Counted from the stretch's first letter, positions 33,952 to 43,839 are shown. The stretch is 64,000 nt of DNA from Geminicoccus roseus DSM 18922 (GCF_000427665.1 NZ_KE386572.1:4154373-4218372); one strand, 5' to 3'. The notes: generated by a model from the sequence alone, not told the origin. Numbers and translations are program-made.

Positions 33952-35964
33952 TCACACGCAGACCCTGGGGTGGCTGGAGGCGAACTCCTTCTCGAACACC
34001 AGGACCTCGCCCTCGTAGGCTTCGATCCGTGCGGTCAGGTGGAAACGGCTGCGGTCCGCCCGCATCGTGGCGAAGGTCTCGGTGCGCACCGACCAGTCGC
34101 CGCGCGCCGAGGTCTCGGTCCAGTGGGTGCGCATGTGCGCCGAGAGCGGGTCGTCGGGGTGGATCTCGTACCATTCCCGGGCGACGCTGCCGGTCAGGAG
34201 CCCGTGCTCCACGATCTCGAACAGGCCGAAATCGTCCTCGATCTCCAGCCGCTGCATGCCGGTCGCCGCATCGATCGTGGTGATCCGCCGGTTGGATGCC
34301 GGCCGGTGCACGATCTCCTGCAAGGGCGGGGCCATCTCCGGCTCCTCGAACGCCGGCGCCGGGTCATCGGCCGGCGCCTCGCGCACCGGCAGCACCAGGC
34401 AACAGTCCTCCAGCCGCAGGGTCACCGTCGCCGGCTCCGGTGAGGGCCAGATCAGCGGCCAGTAGGCGGTGGAGACCGCCAGGCGCAGCCGGTGCCCGGC
34501 CGGGAAGCGGTAGCCGACCTCGTCCAGCTCGATCCGCGCCCGGTAGATCTGGCCCGGCAGCAGTTCCTCGGGCTGCTCGTGGCTGGCATGGTGGCAGAGG
34601 TTGAGCACGCCATAGGTCGCCCGCGCCGAGGCGCCGCTCGGCCCCACGTCGCACAGGCGCACCACCAGGTTCGCCTGTGGCCGGTCGACGGTGAACGCCA
34701 CCTCCAGCACCGGCCCGCCCAGGATCGCCAGCTCGTCGGCCAGGACCGGCCCGTCGAACAGGAGCGAGCCGCCATCCTCGATCCGCTGGTCGCCCGGCAG
34801 TTCGGGCCCAAGCCAGATCGGGCAATACTCGCCGGCCGCCTGGCCCACCGTCTGCGGCGAGCAGATCGAGGCGCTGCCGCCCGGGCTGGGCCTGCGGGTC
34901 AGCTGGTGCGGCCCCAGCTGCCAGGCCTGCTGGCGGATGCTGGGCGATGGCCAGTCGGGCTCGGCCACCCAGCGGCCCGGCCGGTGCGTGTACATGGTGG
35001 CCGGCGGCACCCCGTCCATCAGGTAGGCGCGCAGGGCAGGGGCCCGGTCGGCGCCGTTGTCCTGGTCCTTCAGGTAGCGGTCGTAGAAGCGCACCGCCTC
35101 CTGCAGGAAGCCGATCCGCGGGCCCGGCACCGCGAAATGCGGGTACTTGTGCACCCAGGGGCCCAGGATCGCCTGGCGGGGGCAGGTCAGGTGGCGCAGC
35201 ATCCGGGGCACCGGGTCGTGGTAGCTGTCGGCCCAGGCCCCCACCAGCATCACCGCGGCTTGGATCCGCCCGTAATCCTCGCAGATCGAGCCGTGCTTCC
35301 AGAACGCGTCGCGGGTCAGGTGGTCCATCCAGACCTCGGCCAGGTGCGGCTCCTTCTCCAGCCGCTCCAGCCATTGCGCCCGCCAGCCGTCGCCCACGAT
35401 CGCCGGGTCGGCCGGGCGCGAGCTGTAGGCCAGCATGGTCGACGACCAGCCGAGCTGCTCGGCCAGAAGGCAGCCGCCCTTGTAGTGGATGTCGTCGGCA
35501 TAGCGGTCGTCGGTCGAGCAGAGCGAGATCACCGCGTCCAGCCCTTGCGGCTGGCGGTACGCCACCTGCAGCCCGTTGAACCCGCCCCAGGAGATCCCGA
35601 TCATCCCGACCCTTCCGGTGGACCACGGCTGCTGGCGGATCCAGGCGATCACCTCCAGGGCGTCGTCCTGTTCGGTCGGCAGGTACTCGCCCTCCATGAT
35701 CCCGTCGCTGTCGCCGTTGCCGCGCATGTCGACCCGCAGGCAGGCATAGCCCCGGGCGGCCAGATAGGGGTGGGTGAGGGCGTCCCGGTGCACGGTGCCG
35801 TCGCGCTTGCGGTAGGGCAGGTATTCCAGCACCGCCGGCACCGGCCGCTCATGCGCATCCTTCGGCAGCCAGATCCGCGCCGCCAGCCGGGTCCCGTCGG
35901 ACAGCGGGATGAAGACGTTCGGCCATTCCACGATCTCGACTGTCGCCTGCTCGTCCATGGCCAT
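33952..35964 (-). CDS. CocE/NonD family alpha/beta hydrolase
   Basis: 670-residue protein of the X-Pro dipeptidyl-peptidase (S15)/cocaine esterase group. It shows VFIPLSDGTRLAARIWLP, the oxyanion/acid-region RVDMRGNGDSDG and the nucleophile elbow GISWGGFNG, followed by the C-terminal jelly-roll (PAD-like) domain. No signal peptide, so it is probably cytosolic. The ATG has GGGGGAGAG upstream; codons before it resemble noise. The physiological ester or peptide substrate is unknown. Convergent with the OmpA-like gene and divergent from the PepSY gene. Confidence 0.88.
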   Translation of the reverse strand: MAMDEQATVEIVEWPNVFIPLSDGTRLAARIWLPKDAHERPVPAVLEYLPYRKRDGTVHRDALTHPYLAARGYACLRVDMRGNGDSDGIMEGEYLPTEQDDALEVIAWIRQQPWSTGRVGMIGISWGGFNGLQVAYRQPQGLDAVISLCSTDDRYADDIHYKGGCLLAEQLGWSSTMLAYSSRPADPAIVGDGWRAQWLERLEKEPHLAEVWMDHLTRDAFWKHGSICEDYGRIQAAVMLVGAWADSYHDPVPRMLRHLTCPRQAILGPWVHKYPHFAVPGPRIGFLQEAVRFYDRYLKDQDNGADRAPALRAYLMDGVPPATMYTHRPGRWVAEPDWPSPSIRQQAWQLGPHQLTRRPSPGGSASICSPQTVGQAAGEYCPIWLGPELPGDQRIEDGGSLLFDGPVLADELAILGGPVLEVAFTVDRPQANLVVRLCDVGPSGASARATYGVLNLCHHASHEQPEELLPGQIYRARIELDEVGYRFPAGHRLRLAVSTAYWPLIWPSPEPATVTLRLEDCCLVLPVREAPADDPAPAFEEPEMAPPLQEIVHRPASNRRITTIDAATGMQRLEIEDDFGLFEIVEHGLLTGSVAREWYEIHPDDPLSAHMRTHWTETSARGDWSVRTETFATMRADRSRFHLTARIEAYEGEVLVFEKEFASSHPRVCV

Positions 35965-36266
35965 GCCGGTCTCTCCCCCTCGCTGCGCCGCCTCGCTCCC
36001 TGTTACCGCGCCACGCCCGGATTGCCAGCCTCCCGCGACAGGCCGGCCCGACGCGGCGCCAAACGGCACCCTGCATCGATTCTAAACTATTTCCAGTAAA
36101 TAATCGTCGTACACTCGGCGTGTTACAGTACGAAACCAAATCATCTATGGATGATGCCAGACATCGTCGCTATCAACGCCCCGCCGGGGCAAGACAAGCC
36201 CGGCAAACAGATTATCACGATTGTTGCGGACCACCGGGCAGCTTTGTCCGCGGGGCAGGAGGAAGC

Positions 36267-37421
36267 ATGATGAACGGCGCGCGGCGCTTCTGGCTGAACG
36301 TGCATCTGTGGACCGGGCTGGTCGCCGGGCTGTTCATGGTGATCCTGGGCATCTCCGGCAGCGCCCTGATCTGGCATGACGGGCTGGACGAGCTGCTCAA
36401 CCCGCAGCGGGCCGCCAGCACCGCGGCGCCGGCCCTGCCGGCCGCCTCCTATCTGGACAGCGCCGCCGCGGCGCTGGGCGAGGACGCGCGCCTGTCCAGC
36501 CTGCGGATGCCCGAGGCGGCGGGCGAGGCGGTGCGGGTGACCGGGATGGTGCCGGTCGCGGAAGGGCGGCCGCGCTTTCTGACTGCGTGGCTGGAGCCCG
36601 CCGACGCGCGCGTGCTCGATTCCGGCGATTCCCGGCAATCCCTGGTGGGCGTGCTCCACGTCCTGCACGGCAGCCTGCTGATCCCGCAATGGTCCGGCCG
36701 GCAGATCGTCGGCTGGCTGGGCGTGGTGATGGCGATCTCCGCCGCCACCGGGATCTGGCTGTGGTGGCCAAGGGTCGGCTCGCTGCTCAAGGCGCTGTGG
36801 TGGCGGCGCGGCCGCAAACCCACCGCCAACCTCCACAACGTGCTGGGCGCCTGGATCGCCGTGCCGCTGTTCGTGGTGTCGGTGACCGGCGTCTACATCT
36901 CCTTCCCGCAGGCCGCCCGCGCCCTGTTCGGCCCGGCCGAGACCGAAACCGGCGGCGCGCCCCGGCCGTCCCGCTTCGCCCCCCCGCTGGAGAATCCGGC
37001 CTTGAGCCCCGACGGCGCGCTGGAGCTGGCGCTCGCCGCCGAGCCCGGCGCCCGGCTGGTGAGCCTGTCCCTGCCGACCGAGCCCCTGCCGGCCTGGCGG
37101 GTCCAGCTCGCCGGCGACGGCGGCGCGCCCGTCACGCTCGAGATCGACGACGCCAGCAGCGAGGTGCGCCCGGTCGCGGTGACGGCCCCCGGCAGCGCCG
37201 ACCCGGTGGCGCGGCTGATGCGCCAGGTCCATGACGGCCACGGCATGGGCCTGGTCTGGCAGGTCCTGGTGTTCCTGAGCGGCCTGCTGCCGGCCCTGCT
37301 CTGGGTCACCGGGATCTTCATGTGGCTGCGTCGCCGCCGCGTCCGCCGCCCGGGTGCTGCCAGGCCCGGCGCCGGCCGGGCGCGCGATGCCGCAGCACCC
37401 GCCGCCCGCCCGGCCGGCTGA
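36267..37421 (+). CDS. PepSY-associated transmembrane protein
   Basis: 384-residue inner-membrane protein with four hydrophobic helices: near residues 8-30 (WLNVHLWTGLVAGLFMVILGISG), 150-170, 200-220 and 345-368. HLWTGL, HGSLLIP and the conserved His residues are typical of the PepSY-TM family, often linked to siderophore or iron uptake and sometimes called iron-regulated membrane proteins. Two adjacent ATGs follow AGGAGG. The 200-base spacer upstream contains an AT-rich patch (36080-36115) that is striking in this genome and could hold a promoter or operator. No TonB receptor is adjacent. Confidence 0.85.
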   Translation: MMNGARRFWLNVHLWTGLVAGLFMVILGISGSALIWHDGLDELLNPQRAASTAAPALPAASYLDSAAAALGEDARLSSLRMPEAAGEAVRVTGMVPVAEGRPRFLTAWLEPADARVLDSGDSRQSLVGVLHVLHGSLLIPQWSGRQIVGWLGVVMAISAATGIWLWWPRVGSLLKALWWRRGRKPTANLHNVLGAWIAVPLFVVSVTGVYISFPQAARALFGPAETETGGAPRPSRFAPPLENPALSPDGALELALAAEPGARLVSLSLPTEPLPAWRVQLAGDGGAPVTLEIDDASSEVRPVAVTAPGSADPVARLMRQVHDGHGMGLVWQVLVFLSGLLPALLWVTGIFMWLRRRRVRRPGAARPGAGRARDAAAPAARPAG

Positions 37422-37443
37422 CCCCGGCGTTCGGCCGGGCCGC

Positions 37444-38994
37444 TCAGGCCGGCCGGCCGATGCCCCGGGCGATCTCCGCCTTGCGTCTGGCCACGAACGC
37501 CTCCAGCGCCTCCAGGATCGCCGGGTCCAGGGGCGGCGGCTCGAACCCGGCCAGCCGCTCCTGCCAGATCCGGGTGGCGCGCGCCGCGGCGTCGGGGGCG
37601 CCGGCCGCGGTCCATTGCTGGAAATTGCGCCAGTCCGAGAGGATCGGCAGGTAGAAGGCGCGCTGGTAGCGGGCCATGGTGGTTTCGGTGCCGAAGAAAT
37701 GGCCGCCGGCCGGCGTCTCCAGGATCTGGGCCAGCGCCTGCTCGACATCCTCCTCCTCGCCGCCGGCCACGATCTCGGCGATCCCCTGCACCAGCTCGCA
37801 GTCCAGCACGATCTTCTCGAACGAGGCGACCAGCCCGCCCTCCATCCAGCCGACCGCGTGGTAGACCATGTTCGCCCCGCCCATCACCGCGGCAAACAGG
37901 GAAAACAGCGATTCGTAGGCGGCCTGGGCGTCCAGGGCCACCGAGGCCGAGGCGTTGGACGCCCGGTAGGGCAGGCCGACATGGCGGGCGAGCTGGCCGG
38001 CGATCAGGGTCGCCTTGACGTTCTCCGGCGTGCCGAACGCGGGCGCGCCGCTTTTCAGGTCGACGTTCGAGGTGAACGCGCCATAGGCCATCGGCGACCC
38101 GGCCCGGGTGAGCTGCACCAAAGTCAGCCCGGCCAGCGCCTCGGCATGCTGCTGGATCAGCGCCGCGGTGAGCGAGACCGGCGCCATCGCCCCCATCAGG
38201 GTGAACGGCGTCACCACCACCGGGTGGCCGAGCTCGGCCATCGCCATCAGGCCCTCGCCCATCGGCCCGTCATAGCGGCGGGGGCTGTTGGCGTTGATCA
38301 CCGTGCTGCAGCCGGGGGCGCCGAGCGCCTGGTCCAGCGTCAGCCCGCGCGCGATCGCCGCCATCTCCACCGAATCCTGGGCCCGCTCGCGGCCGATCGC
38401 GCTGCACCCCCAGGGCTTGTCGCCTTCCACGATGTTGGCGAGGCAGGCGTCCAGGTGGCGGCTTTCCGCCGGCAGCTCGGTGGGCGGCACCGGCTGGTTG
38501 CCCAGGTAGTTCACGATCGGGAAGCACTGGGCGAGACGCACCAGCTCCCGGTAGTCGGCGAGGTTGCCGGGCCGCCGGCCGCGCACCGCGTCCTGCACCG
38601 TGGGCGGCCCCGAGACCAGGCCGAACGCCACCGCGTCGCCGCCGATCTGCAGCGTGCGCTCGGGATTGCGGGCGTGCAGCAGGTAGGCGTTCTGCGCCTT
38701 GGCCAAAGCGTCCGCCACCAGCTCGCGCGGGATCCGCACCACCATGGTCTCCGGGTCGACCGCAGCCCCGGCCTGGCGCCAGCGGTCGCGGGCGCCGGCA
38801 CCCAGAAACTCGATCCCGGCATCTTCCAGCAGGCGCAGCGCCGCCTCGTGCACCGCCTCGACCCGGCCCGTCGGCCAGGGCTCGATCGGCGGCAGGGCGC
38901 GCCGCAACTGACTGGCGGTGCCGGCCACCACATGCCCCTGCTGGGGGGTGCGGCTCCTGCCGCGCCGCCCGACCGCCGTCGCCGACCGTTCCAT
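37444..38994 (-). CDS. Trimethylamine methyltransferase (MttB) family protein, non-pyrrolysine
   Basis: 516-residue TIM-barrel methyltransferase related to MttB. The family blocks [46 protein letters not shown] and [14 protein letters not shown] are present. There is no in-frame amber codon, so it is a non-pyrrolysine member; those studied demethylate quaternary amines such as glycine betaine or carnitine with a corrinoid partner. No corrinoid protein gene is adjacent, so the substrate is open. It is convergent with the PepSY gene; the chosen ATG drops 42 upstream codons that look non-coding. Confidence 0.9.
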   Translation of the reverse strand: MERSATAVGRRGRSRTPQQGHVVAGTASQLRRALPPIEPWPTGRVEAVHEAALRLLEDAGIEFLGAGARDRWRQAGAAVDPETMVVRIPRELVADALAKAQNAYLLHARNPERTLQIGGDAVAFGLVSGPPTVQDAVRGRRPGNLADYRELVRLAQCFPIVNYLGNQPVPPTELPAESRHLDACLANIVEGDKPWGCSAIGRERAQDSVEMAAIARGLTLDQALGAPGCSTVINANSPRRYDGPMGEGLMAMAELGHPVVVTPFTLMGAMAPVSLTAALIQQHAEALAGLTLVQLTRAGSPMAYGAFTSNVDLKSGAPAFGTPENVKATLIAGQLARHVGLPYRASNASASVALDAQAAYESLFSLFAAVMGGANMVYHAVGWMEGGLVASFEKIVLDCELVQGIAEIVAGGEEEDVEQALAQILETPAGGHFFGTETTMARYQRAFYLPILSDWRNFQQWTAAGAPDAAARATRIWQERLAGFEPPPLDPAILEALEAFVARRKAEIARGIGRPA

Positions 38995-39173
38995 GGCCCT
39001 GCTCCCAACCCCCGGGCGGCCCTTGGCGGCCGCGTCCCGCCGCGAGACTAGCGCTGCATGGCCGGCGCCGTCAGCATCACCGTGGTGGAAGCCGCTTGGT
39101 TCTTCCCGGGCGCTGTCCATATACCGGGGACAAGCGCCTGCGCGGCAGGCCGCGTCAGCGGAGGAAGCGGATC

Positions 39174-39413
39174 GTGAGCATCGGGGTGTGGCAGCTGTTG
39201 ATCGTCCTCGCGATCGTCGTGCTGATCTTCGGCGTGGGCAAGCTGCCCAAGGCCGCCAGCGACGTCGCCCAGGGGATCAAGGCGTTCAAGCGCAACATGA
39301 AGGACGACGACGAGGTCGACCAGCCGGTGGCGCCCGCCCACCCGCCGGCCAAGGCGCCGGAGCTGATCGCCGCCGAGAAGGTCGCCGCCGAGCGCGATCG
39401 CGGCCCGGTCTGA
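39174..39413 (+). CDS. tatA: Sec-independent translocase subunit TatA
   Basis: 79-residue TatA: one N-terminal transmembrane helix ([20 protein letters not shown]), the FGxxKLP hinge, an amphipathic helix ([16 protein letters not shown]) and a charged tail. It forms the pore of the twin-arginine exporter. The GTG start has GGAGG nine bases upstream. Unusually, tatB and tatC are not next to it in this window. At least one protein encoded here (46670-48253) has a twin-arginine signal. Confidence 0.92.
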   Translation: MSIGVWQLLIVLAIVVLIFGVGKLPKAASDVAQGIKAFKRNMKDDDEVDQPVAPAHPPAKAPELIAAEKVAAERDRGPV

Positions 39414-39461
39414 GCCTCCGGCCGCCGCCTTTCCGGTCCCTCCAGGGTTGACGCGGCTGCT

Positions 39462-39479
39462 CTGTCACGAAACTGTCAT
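39462..39479 (+). promoter_or_regulatory. Pho box (PhoB binding site)
   Basis: Two direct repeats, CTGTCAC and CTGTCAT, separated by GAAA, reproduce the PhoB consensus (CTGTCAT-n4-CTGTCAT, 11-base period) with one mismatch. The site ends 53 bases before the ATG of the AfuA-like binding-protein gene, as expected for a Pho box replacing a -35 element. It predicts induction of this transporter under phosphate starvation. Confidence 0.75.
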
Positions 39480-39532
39480 CCCCACGGAGAACCAAGCGGC
39501 CGGTGCTGTCCGGACCGCGGCCAGGGGAGGCG

Positions 39533-40564
39533 ATGATGCGCACCAATCTGCTGTTGGGTGCCGGTGCGGTGGCGTTGATGGCCGCCGCGGCAACACCGGC
39601 CGAGGCTGCCGGCAAGCTCACGCTCTACTGCGTCGTTGATGAGAACTGGTGCCAGCTCATGACGACGGAGTTCGAGAAGGAGACCGGCATCGACGTCGCC
39701 ATGACCCGCAAGAGCTCGGGCGAGACTTATGCCCAGGTGAAGAGCGAGGCCGACAACCCCAAGGGCGACGTCTGGTGGGGCGGCACCGGCGACCCGCACC
39801 TGCAGGCGGCCGAGGAAGGGCTGACCGAGGCCTACCAGTCGCCGCTCAACGACGAGCTGCACGACTGGGCGCTCAGCCAGTACGAGGCGTCGGGCGGCCG
39901 CACCGTCGGCATCTACGCCGGCGCGCTGGGCTTCGGCTACAACACCGAGCTCCTGGCCGAGAAGGGCCTGGAAGCGCCGAAATGCTGGGCCGACCTGATC
40001 AAGCCCGAGTTCAAGGGCGAGGTCCAGATGGCCAACCCGAACAGCTCCGGCACCGCCTACACCGCGCTCGCCACCTTCGTGCAGCTGATGGGCGAGGACG
40101 AGGGCTTCGACTACCTCAAGAAGCTGCACGCCAACATCAACCAGTACACCAAGTCCGGCTCCGCGCCGATCAAGGCGGCAGCGCAGGGCGAGACCATGGT
40201 CGGCATCGTGTTTCAGCACGATGCGGTGACCATGAAGGCCACCGGCGCGCCGATCGCGGTGGTCAGCCCCTGCGAGGGCACCGGCTACGAGATCGGCTCG
40301 ATGAGCATCATCGCCGGTGCGCGCAACATGGAGGAGGCCGAGCAGTTCTACGACTTCGCGCTGCGCGCGGACGTCCAGGAGAAGGCGCGCGAGGCCAAGT
40401 CCTACCAGGTGCCCTCCAACAAGAACGCCGAGCCGCCCCCGGAAAGCCCGAAGCTGTCCGACATCAAGCTGATCGACTATGATTTCGCCAAGTATGGCAG
40501 CTCGGACGAGCGCGGCCGGCTCTTGAAGAAGTGGGACGAGGAAGTCAGCGCGCTGCCGCGCTGA
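39533..40564 (+). CDS. AfuA-family ABC transporter substrate-binding protein
   Basis: 343-residue periplasmic binding protein (signal peptide about 1-25, ending AEA) in the iron/sugar-phosphate AfuA branch of the FbpA-like superfamily. KLTLYCVVDENWCQLMTTEFEKETGI, VWWGGTGDPHLQAAEE and ANPNSSGTAYTAL are typical. Many AfuA relatives bind hexose phosphates or other organophosphates rather than iron; the Pho box upstream favours that reading here. First gene of a three-gene operon with RBS GGGGAGG. ATG-ATG start. Confidence 0.88.
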   Translation: MMRTNLLLGAGAVALMAAAATPAEAAGKLTLYCVVDENWCQLMTTEFEKETGIDVAMTRKSSGETYAQVKSEADNPKGDVWWGGTGDPHLQAAEEGLTEAYQSPLNDELHDWALSQYEASGGRTVGIYAGALGFGYNTELLAEKGLEAPKCWADLIKPEFKGEVQMANPNSSGTAYTALATFVQLMGEDEGFDYLKKLHANINQYTKSGSAPIKAAAQGETMVGIVFQHDAVTMKATGAPIAVVSPCEGTGYEIGSMSIIAGARNMEEAEQFYDFALRADVQEKAREAKSYQVPSNKNAEPPPESPKLSDIKLIDYDFAKYGSSDERGRLLKKWDEEVSALPR

Positions 40565-40573
40565 GGCGACCGC

Positions 40574-42787
40574 ATGAAGTCGCGCCACGACACGACGCTC
40601 ATCGGTTGGCTGCTGGTCGGCTGGTGCGGCTTCCTGCTGCTTCCCTGGTACGCCCAGGATGACGGCTTCTTCGCCCTGGACTGGCTGAACGCCGGCTTCC
40701 TGGCCGACCGGGACTATGCCCCGGCGCTGGTCCAGGCCCTGTGGCACGGCCGGATCTGGCTCCTGCCGCTCGTCGTCCCGCTGGTCCTGCCGCTCCTGGC
40801 ACTCTCCCCCGGCGCCACCCCGCGGCGCCGGGCGGACTGGCTGATCCTGGCCGGCGTGCTGGGGCTGGTCTGGCTGGCGGTGCAGGGCATGGCCGTCACC
40901 CATCGCGGCCCGGCCGACTGGCTGGCGCCGCTCGTCCCGGAGCGCTCCCGGCAGTACGGGGTCGGGGCAGGGGCGGTCCTGGTCGCGTTGAGCTTCCTGT
41001 TCACCCTGACCAACGGCCTGGCCGCGCGGGGTGCCGTGAAGGGCGACCGGTTCGTCGCCGGCTCGATCGGGCTGGTGGTGGCGGTGGTGGCGCTGTTCGT
41101 GTTCCTGCCGGTCGGCATGGTGCTGGTCGGCGCCCTGCAGGACAGCGAGGGCGCCTTCGCCCCGGCCTTCTTCGTCGCCCAGTTCTCCGATGCGCGGATC
41201 TGGGGCGTCGCCTGCATTTATTCTGAGCTGCGCTGCGGGGTCGCCTGGAACTCCTTCCTGCTGGCGGTGCTGACCGGCCTGTCCACCACGCTGCTGGGCC
41301 TGGCCTTCGCCCTGATCGCCACCCGCACCGCCTTCCCGTTCAAGCGCTCGCTGCGCGTGCTCACCGTGCTGCCGATCATCACCCCGCCGTTCGTGATCGG
41401 CCTGGCGATCATCCTCCTGTTCGGCCGCAACGGCACCATCACCCAGTTCGTGTCCGACCTGTTCGGCATCGCGCCCGGCCGCTGGATCTACGGCCTGCCG
41501 GGCGTCTGGTTCGCCCAGACCCTGGCCTTCACCCCGATCGCCTTCCTGGTCCTGATCGGGGTGGTGGAAGGGGTGAGCCCGTCCATGGAGGAGGCGGCCC
41601 AGACCCTGCGCGCCGACGGCTGGACCACCTTCAAGACCGTGTCCCTGCCGCTGATGCGCCCAGGCCTGGCCAACGCCTTCCTCCTGGGCTTCATCGAGAG
41701 CCTGGCCGATTTCGGCAACCCCTTGGTGCTGAGCGGCAATTTCGACGTGCTCTCCACCGAGATCTTCTTCGCGATGGTGGGCGCCCAGCACGATCCCGGC
41801 CGCGCCGCAGTGATGGCCCTGGTGCTGCTGGGCTTCACCCTGCTGGCGTTCTGGGCGCAGCAGCGCTGGCTCGGCCGGCGCAACTACACCACCGTGACCG
41901 GCAAGGGCGACGGCGGCGTGCCGCTGCAGCTGGTGCCGCCGCTGCGCTGGACCCTCTACGCGGTCACCATGCCCTGGGCGGCGCTCACCATCATGCTCTA
42001 CGCCCTGATCCTGATGGGCGGCCTGGTGGAGTTCTGGGGCCGCGACTACACCCCGACCCTGCGCCACATGGTGGCCGCGTTCGGCGTCACCACCGGCGAG
42101 CACGGCCTGGTCTGGTCCGGCACCGCCTGGAACAGCTTCGGCACCACGATCGCGATCGCCCTGATCGCTTCGGTGCCCACCGCCATCATCGGCCTGCTCA
42201 CCGGCTGGCTGCTGGTGCGCCAGGATTTCGGCATGAAGCGCAGCTTCGAGTTCGGCACCATGCTGAGCTTCGCCATCCCCGGCACGGTGATCGGCATCGC
42301 CTACATCCTGGCGTTCAACGTCCCGCCGATCGAGATCACCGGCACCGGGATCATCCTGGTGATCTCCTTCGTGTTCCGGAACATGCCGGTCGGCGTGCGC
42401 GCCGGGATCGCGTCGATGAGCCAGCTCGACAAGAGCCTGGACGAGGCGTCGCTGACCCTGCGCGCGTCGAGCTTCACCACCATGCGCCGGATCATCCTGC
42501 CGCTCCTGCGCCCCGCCATCCTGGCAGCCCTGGTCTACAGCTTCGTCCGGGCGATGACCGCGATCAGCGCGGTCGTGTTCCTGGTCTCCGCCCAGTACGA
42601 GATGGCGACCACCTACATCCTGGGCCGGGTCGAGAACGGCGAGTACGGCGTGGCCGTCGCCTACGCCTCGGTCCTGATCCTGGTGATGCTGGTCGTGATC
42701 GGCATCTTCCAGCTCCTGGTCGGCGAGCGGCGGTTGGGCCGCCGCCGCGCCGGGCCGGTGGCAGCCCCCGTGGGAGCAGCATCTTGA
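40574..42787 (+). CDS. AfuB-type ABC transporter permease, fused double domain
   Basis: 737-residue permease containing two binding-protein-dependent transport domains. After an N-terminal region of several helices (about 1-200), the EAA-loop equivalents are EGVSPSMEEAAQTLRADGWTTF (first half) and SQLDKSLDEASLTLRASSFTTM (second half). The fused form is the usual one for AfuB/FbpB-type transporters. It starts nine bases after the binding-protein stop and overlaps the ATPase start by four bases. Confidence 0.92.
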   Translation: MKSRHDTTLIGWLLVGWCGFLLLPWYAQDDGFFALDWLNAGFLADRDYAPALVQALWHGRIWLLPLVVPLVLPLLALSPGATPRRRADWLILAGVLGLVWLAVQGMAVTHRGPADWLAPLVPERSRQYGVGAGAVLVALSFLFTLTNGLAARGAVKGDRFVAGSIGLVVAVVALFVFLPVGMVLVGALQDSEGAFAPAFFVAQFSDARIWGVACIYSELRCGVAWNSFLLAVLTGLSTTLLGLAFALIATRTAFPFKRSLRVLTVLPIITPPFVIGLAIILLFGRNGTITQFVSDLFGIAPGRWIYGLPGVWFAQTLAFTPIAFLVLIGVVEGVSPSMEEAAQTLRADGWTTFKTVSLPLMRPGLANAFLLGFIESLADFGNPLVLSGNFDVLSTEIFFAMVGAQHDPGRAAVMALVLLGFTLLAFWAQQRWLGRRNYTTVTGKGDGGVPLQLVPPLRWTLYAVTMPWAALTIMLYALILMGGLVEFWGRDYTPTLRHMVAAFGVTTGEHGLVWSGTAWNSFGTTIAIALIASVPTAIIGLLTGWLLVRQDFGMKRSFEFGTMLSFAIPGTVIGIAYILAFNVPPIEITGTGIILVISFVFRNMPVGVRAGIASMSQLDKSLDEASLTLRASSFTTMRRIILPLLRPAILAALVYSFVRAMTAISAVVFLVSAQYEMATTYILGRVENGEYGVAVAYASVLILVMLVVIGIFQLLVGERRLGRRRAGPVAAPVGAAS

Positions 42788-43839
42788 GCACCGCCAGCGT
42801 CCGTTTCGAGAACGTCACCAAGGCGTATGGCGAGGTCGTGGCCGTGCGCGGCATCGACTTCGCCGTGGAGGCCGGCACCCTGGTCACCCTGCTGGGCCCG
42901 TCCGGCTGCGGCAAGACCACCACCTTGCGGATGATCGCCGGGCTGGAGCTGGCGACGTCGGGGCGGATCCTGATCGGCGGCCAGGACGTCACCCATCTGC
43001 CCGCCACCGCCCGCGACGTGGCGATGGTGTTCCAGTCCTACGCCTTGTTCCCGCACATGACCGTGCGCGAGAATGTCGGCTACGGCCTGTCGGTGTCGGG
43101 GCGGCCGAAAGCGGAAGTGCGCGAGCGCGCCGAGCAGGCTTTGGAGACGGTGGGCCTGGCCGGCTATGGCGACCGGCTGCCGGCCGAGCTCTCCGGCGGC
43201 CAGCAGCAGCGGGTCGCGGTGGCCCGCGCCATCGTGCTGGTGCCGCAGGTGCTCCTGTTCGACGAGCCGCTTTCCAACCTCGACACCAAGCTGCGCCGCC
43301 GGGTGCGCGAGGAGCTGCGCGACCTGCAGAAGCGCTTAGGCATCACCTCGATCTACGTCACCCACGACCAGGAGGAGGCCCTGGCGGTCTCCGACCGGAT
43401 CATCGTGATGAACCAGGCGGTGATCGCCCAGACCGGCACCCCCCGCCAGCTCTACGAGGAGCCGGCGTCGCGCTTCGTGGCCGACTTCATCGGCGACGCC
43501 AACCTCCTGCCCGCCGAGATCACCGCCAGCGACGGCGAGCGCGCCGCGGTGCGCCTGGGCGCCTCGACCCTGGACCTGCCGGCCCGCGGCCTCAAGCCCG
43601 GCGCCTGCACCCTGGCGATCCGCCCCCACGCGATCCGGGTCCATCCCGGCCAGGAGCCCGGCGGCAACCAGATGACGGTGCGCCACGCCATCTATCTGGG
43701 CAGCCACCTGGAATACGAGCTGGAAGGCCGGATGGGCCAGCTGTTCGCCACCGTGCCGGTGGCCGACCGGATCATCCCGCCGGGCGAGCGGGCCTGGGTG
43801 ACCTTCGACGAGCGCTCGGTGGCGCTGGTGCCGGCCTGA
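42784..43839 (+). CDS. AfuC/FbpC-type ABC transporter ATP-binding protein
   Basis: 351-residue ATPase with Walker A GPSGCGKTT, Q-loop FQSYALFPH, signature LSGGQQQRVAVARA, Walker B VLLFDEPLSNLD and H-loop THDQEEA. A C-terminal TOBE-type regulatory region follows (about 245-350). The start is TTG, overlapping the permease stop (TTGA). It energises the permease encoded just upstream. Confidence 0.94.
   Translation: MSTASVRFENVTKAYGEVVAVRGIDFAVEAGTLVTLLGPSGCGKTTTLRMIAGLELATSGRILIGGQDVTHLPATARDVAMVFQSYALFPHMTVRENVGYGLSVSGRPKAEVRERAEQALETVGLAGYGDRLPAELSGGQQQRVAVARAIVLVPQVLLFDEPLSNLDTKLRRRVREELRDLQKRLGITSIYVTHDQEEALAVSDRIIVMNQAVIAQTGTPRQLYEEPASRFVADFIGDANLLPAEITASDGERAAVRLGASTLDLPARGLKPGACTLAIRPHAIRVHPGQEPGGNQMTVRHAIYLGSHLEYELEGRMGQLFATVPVADRIIPPGERAWVTFDERSVALVPA

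Noticed and set aside
37444-38994. Pyrrolysine-containing trimethylamine methyltransferase
   Set aside because: No in-frame amber codon occurs in the gene, so it belongs to the non-pyrrolysine branch.
39476-42103. 875-codon open frame on the minus strand
   Set aside because: Antisense of the AfuA/AfuB-type genes, which have clear family motifs; composition is typical of GC-driven shadows.
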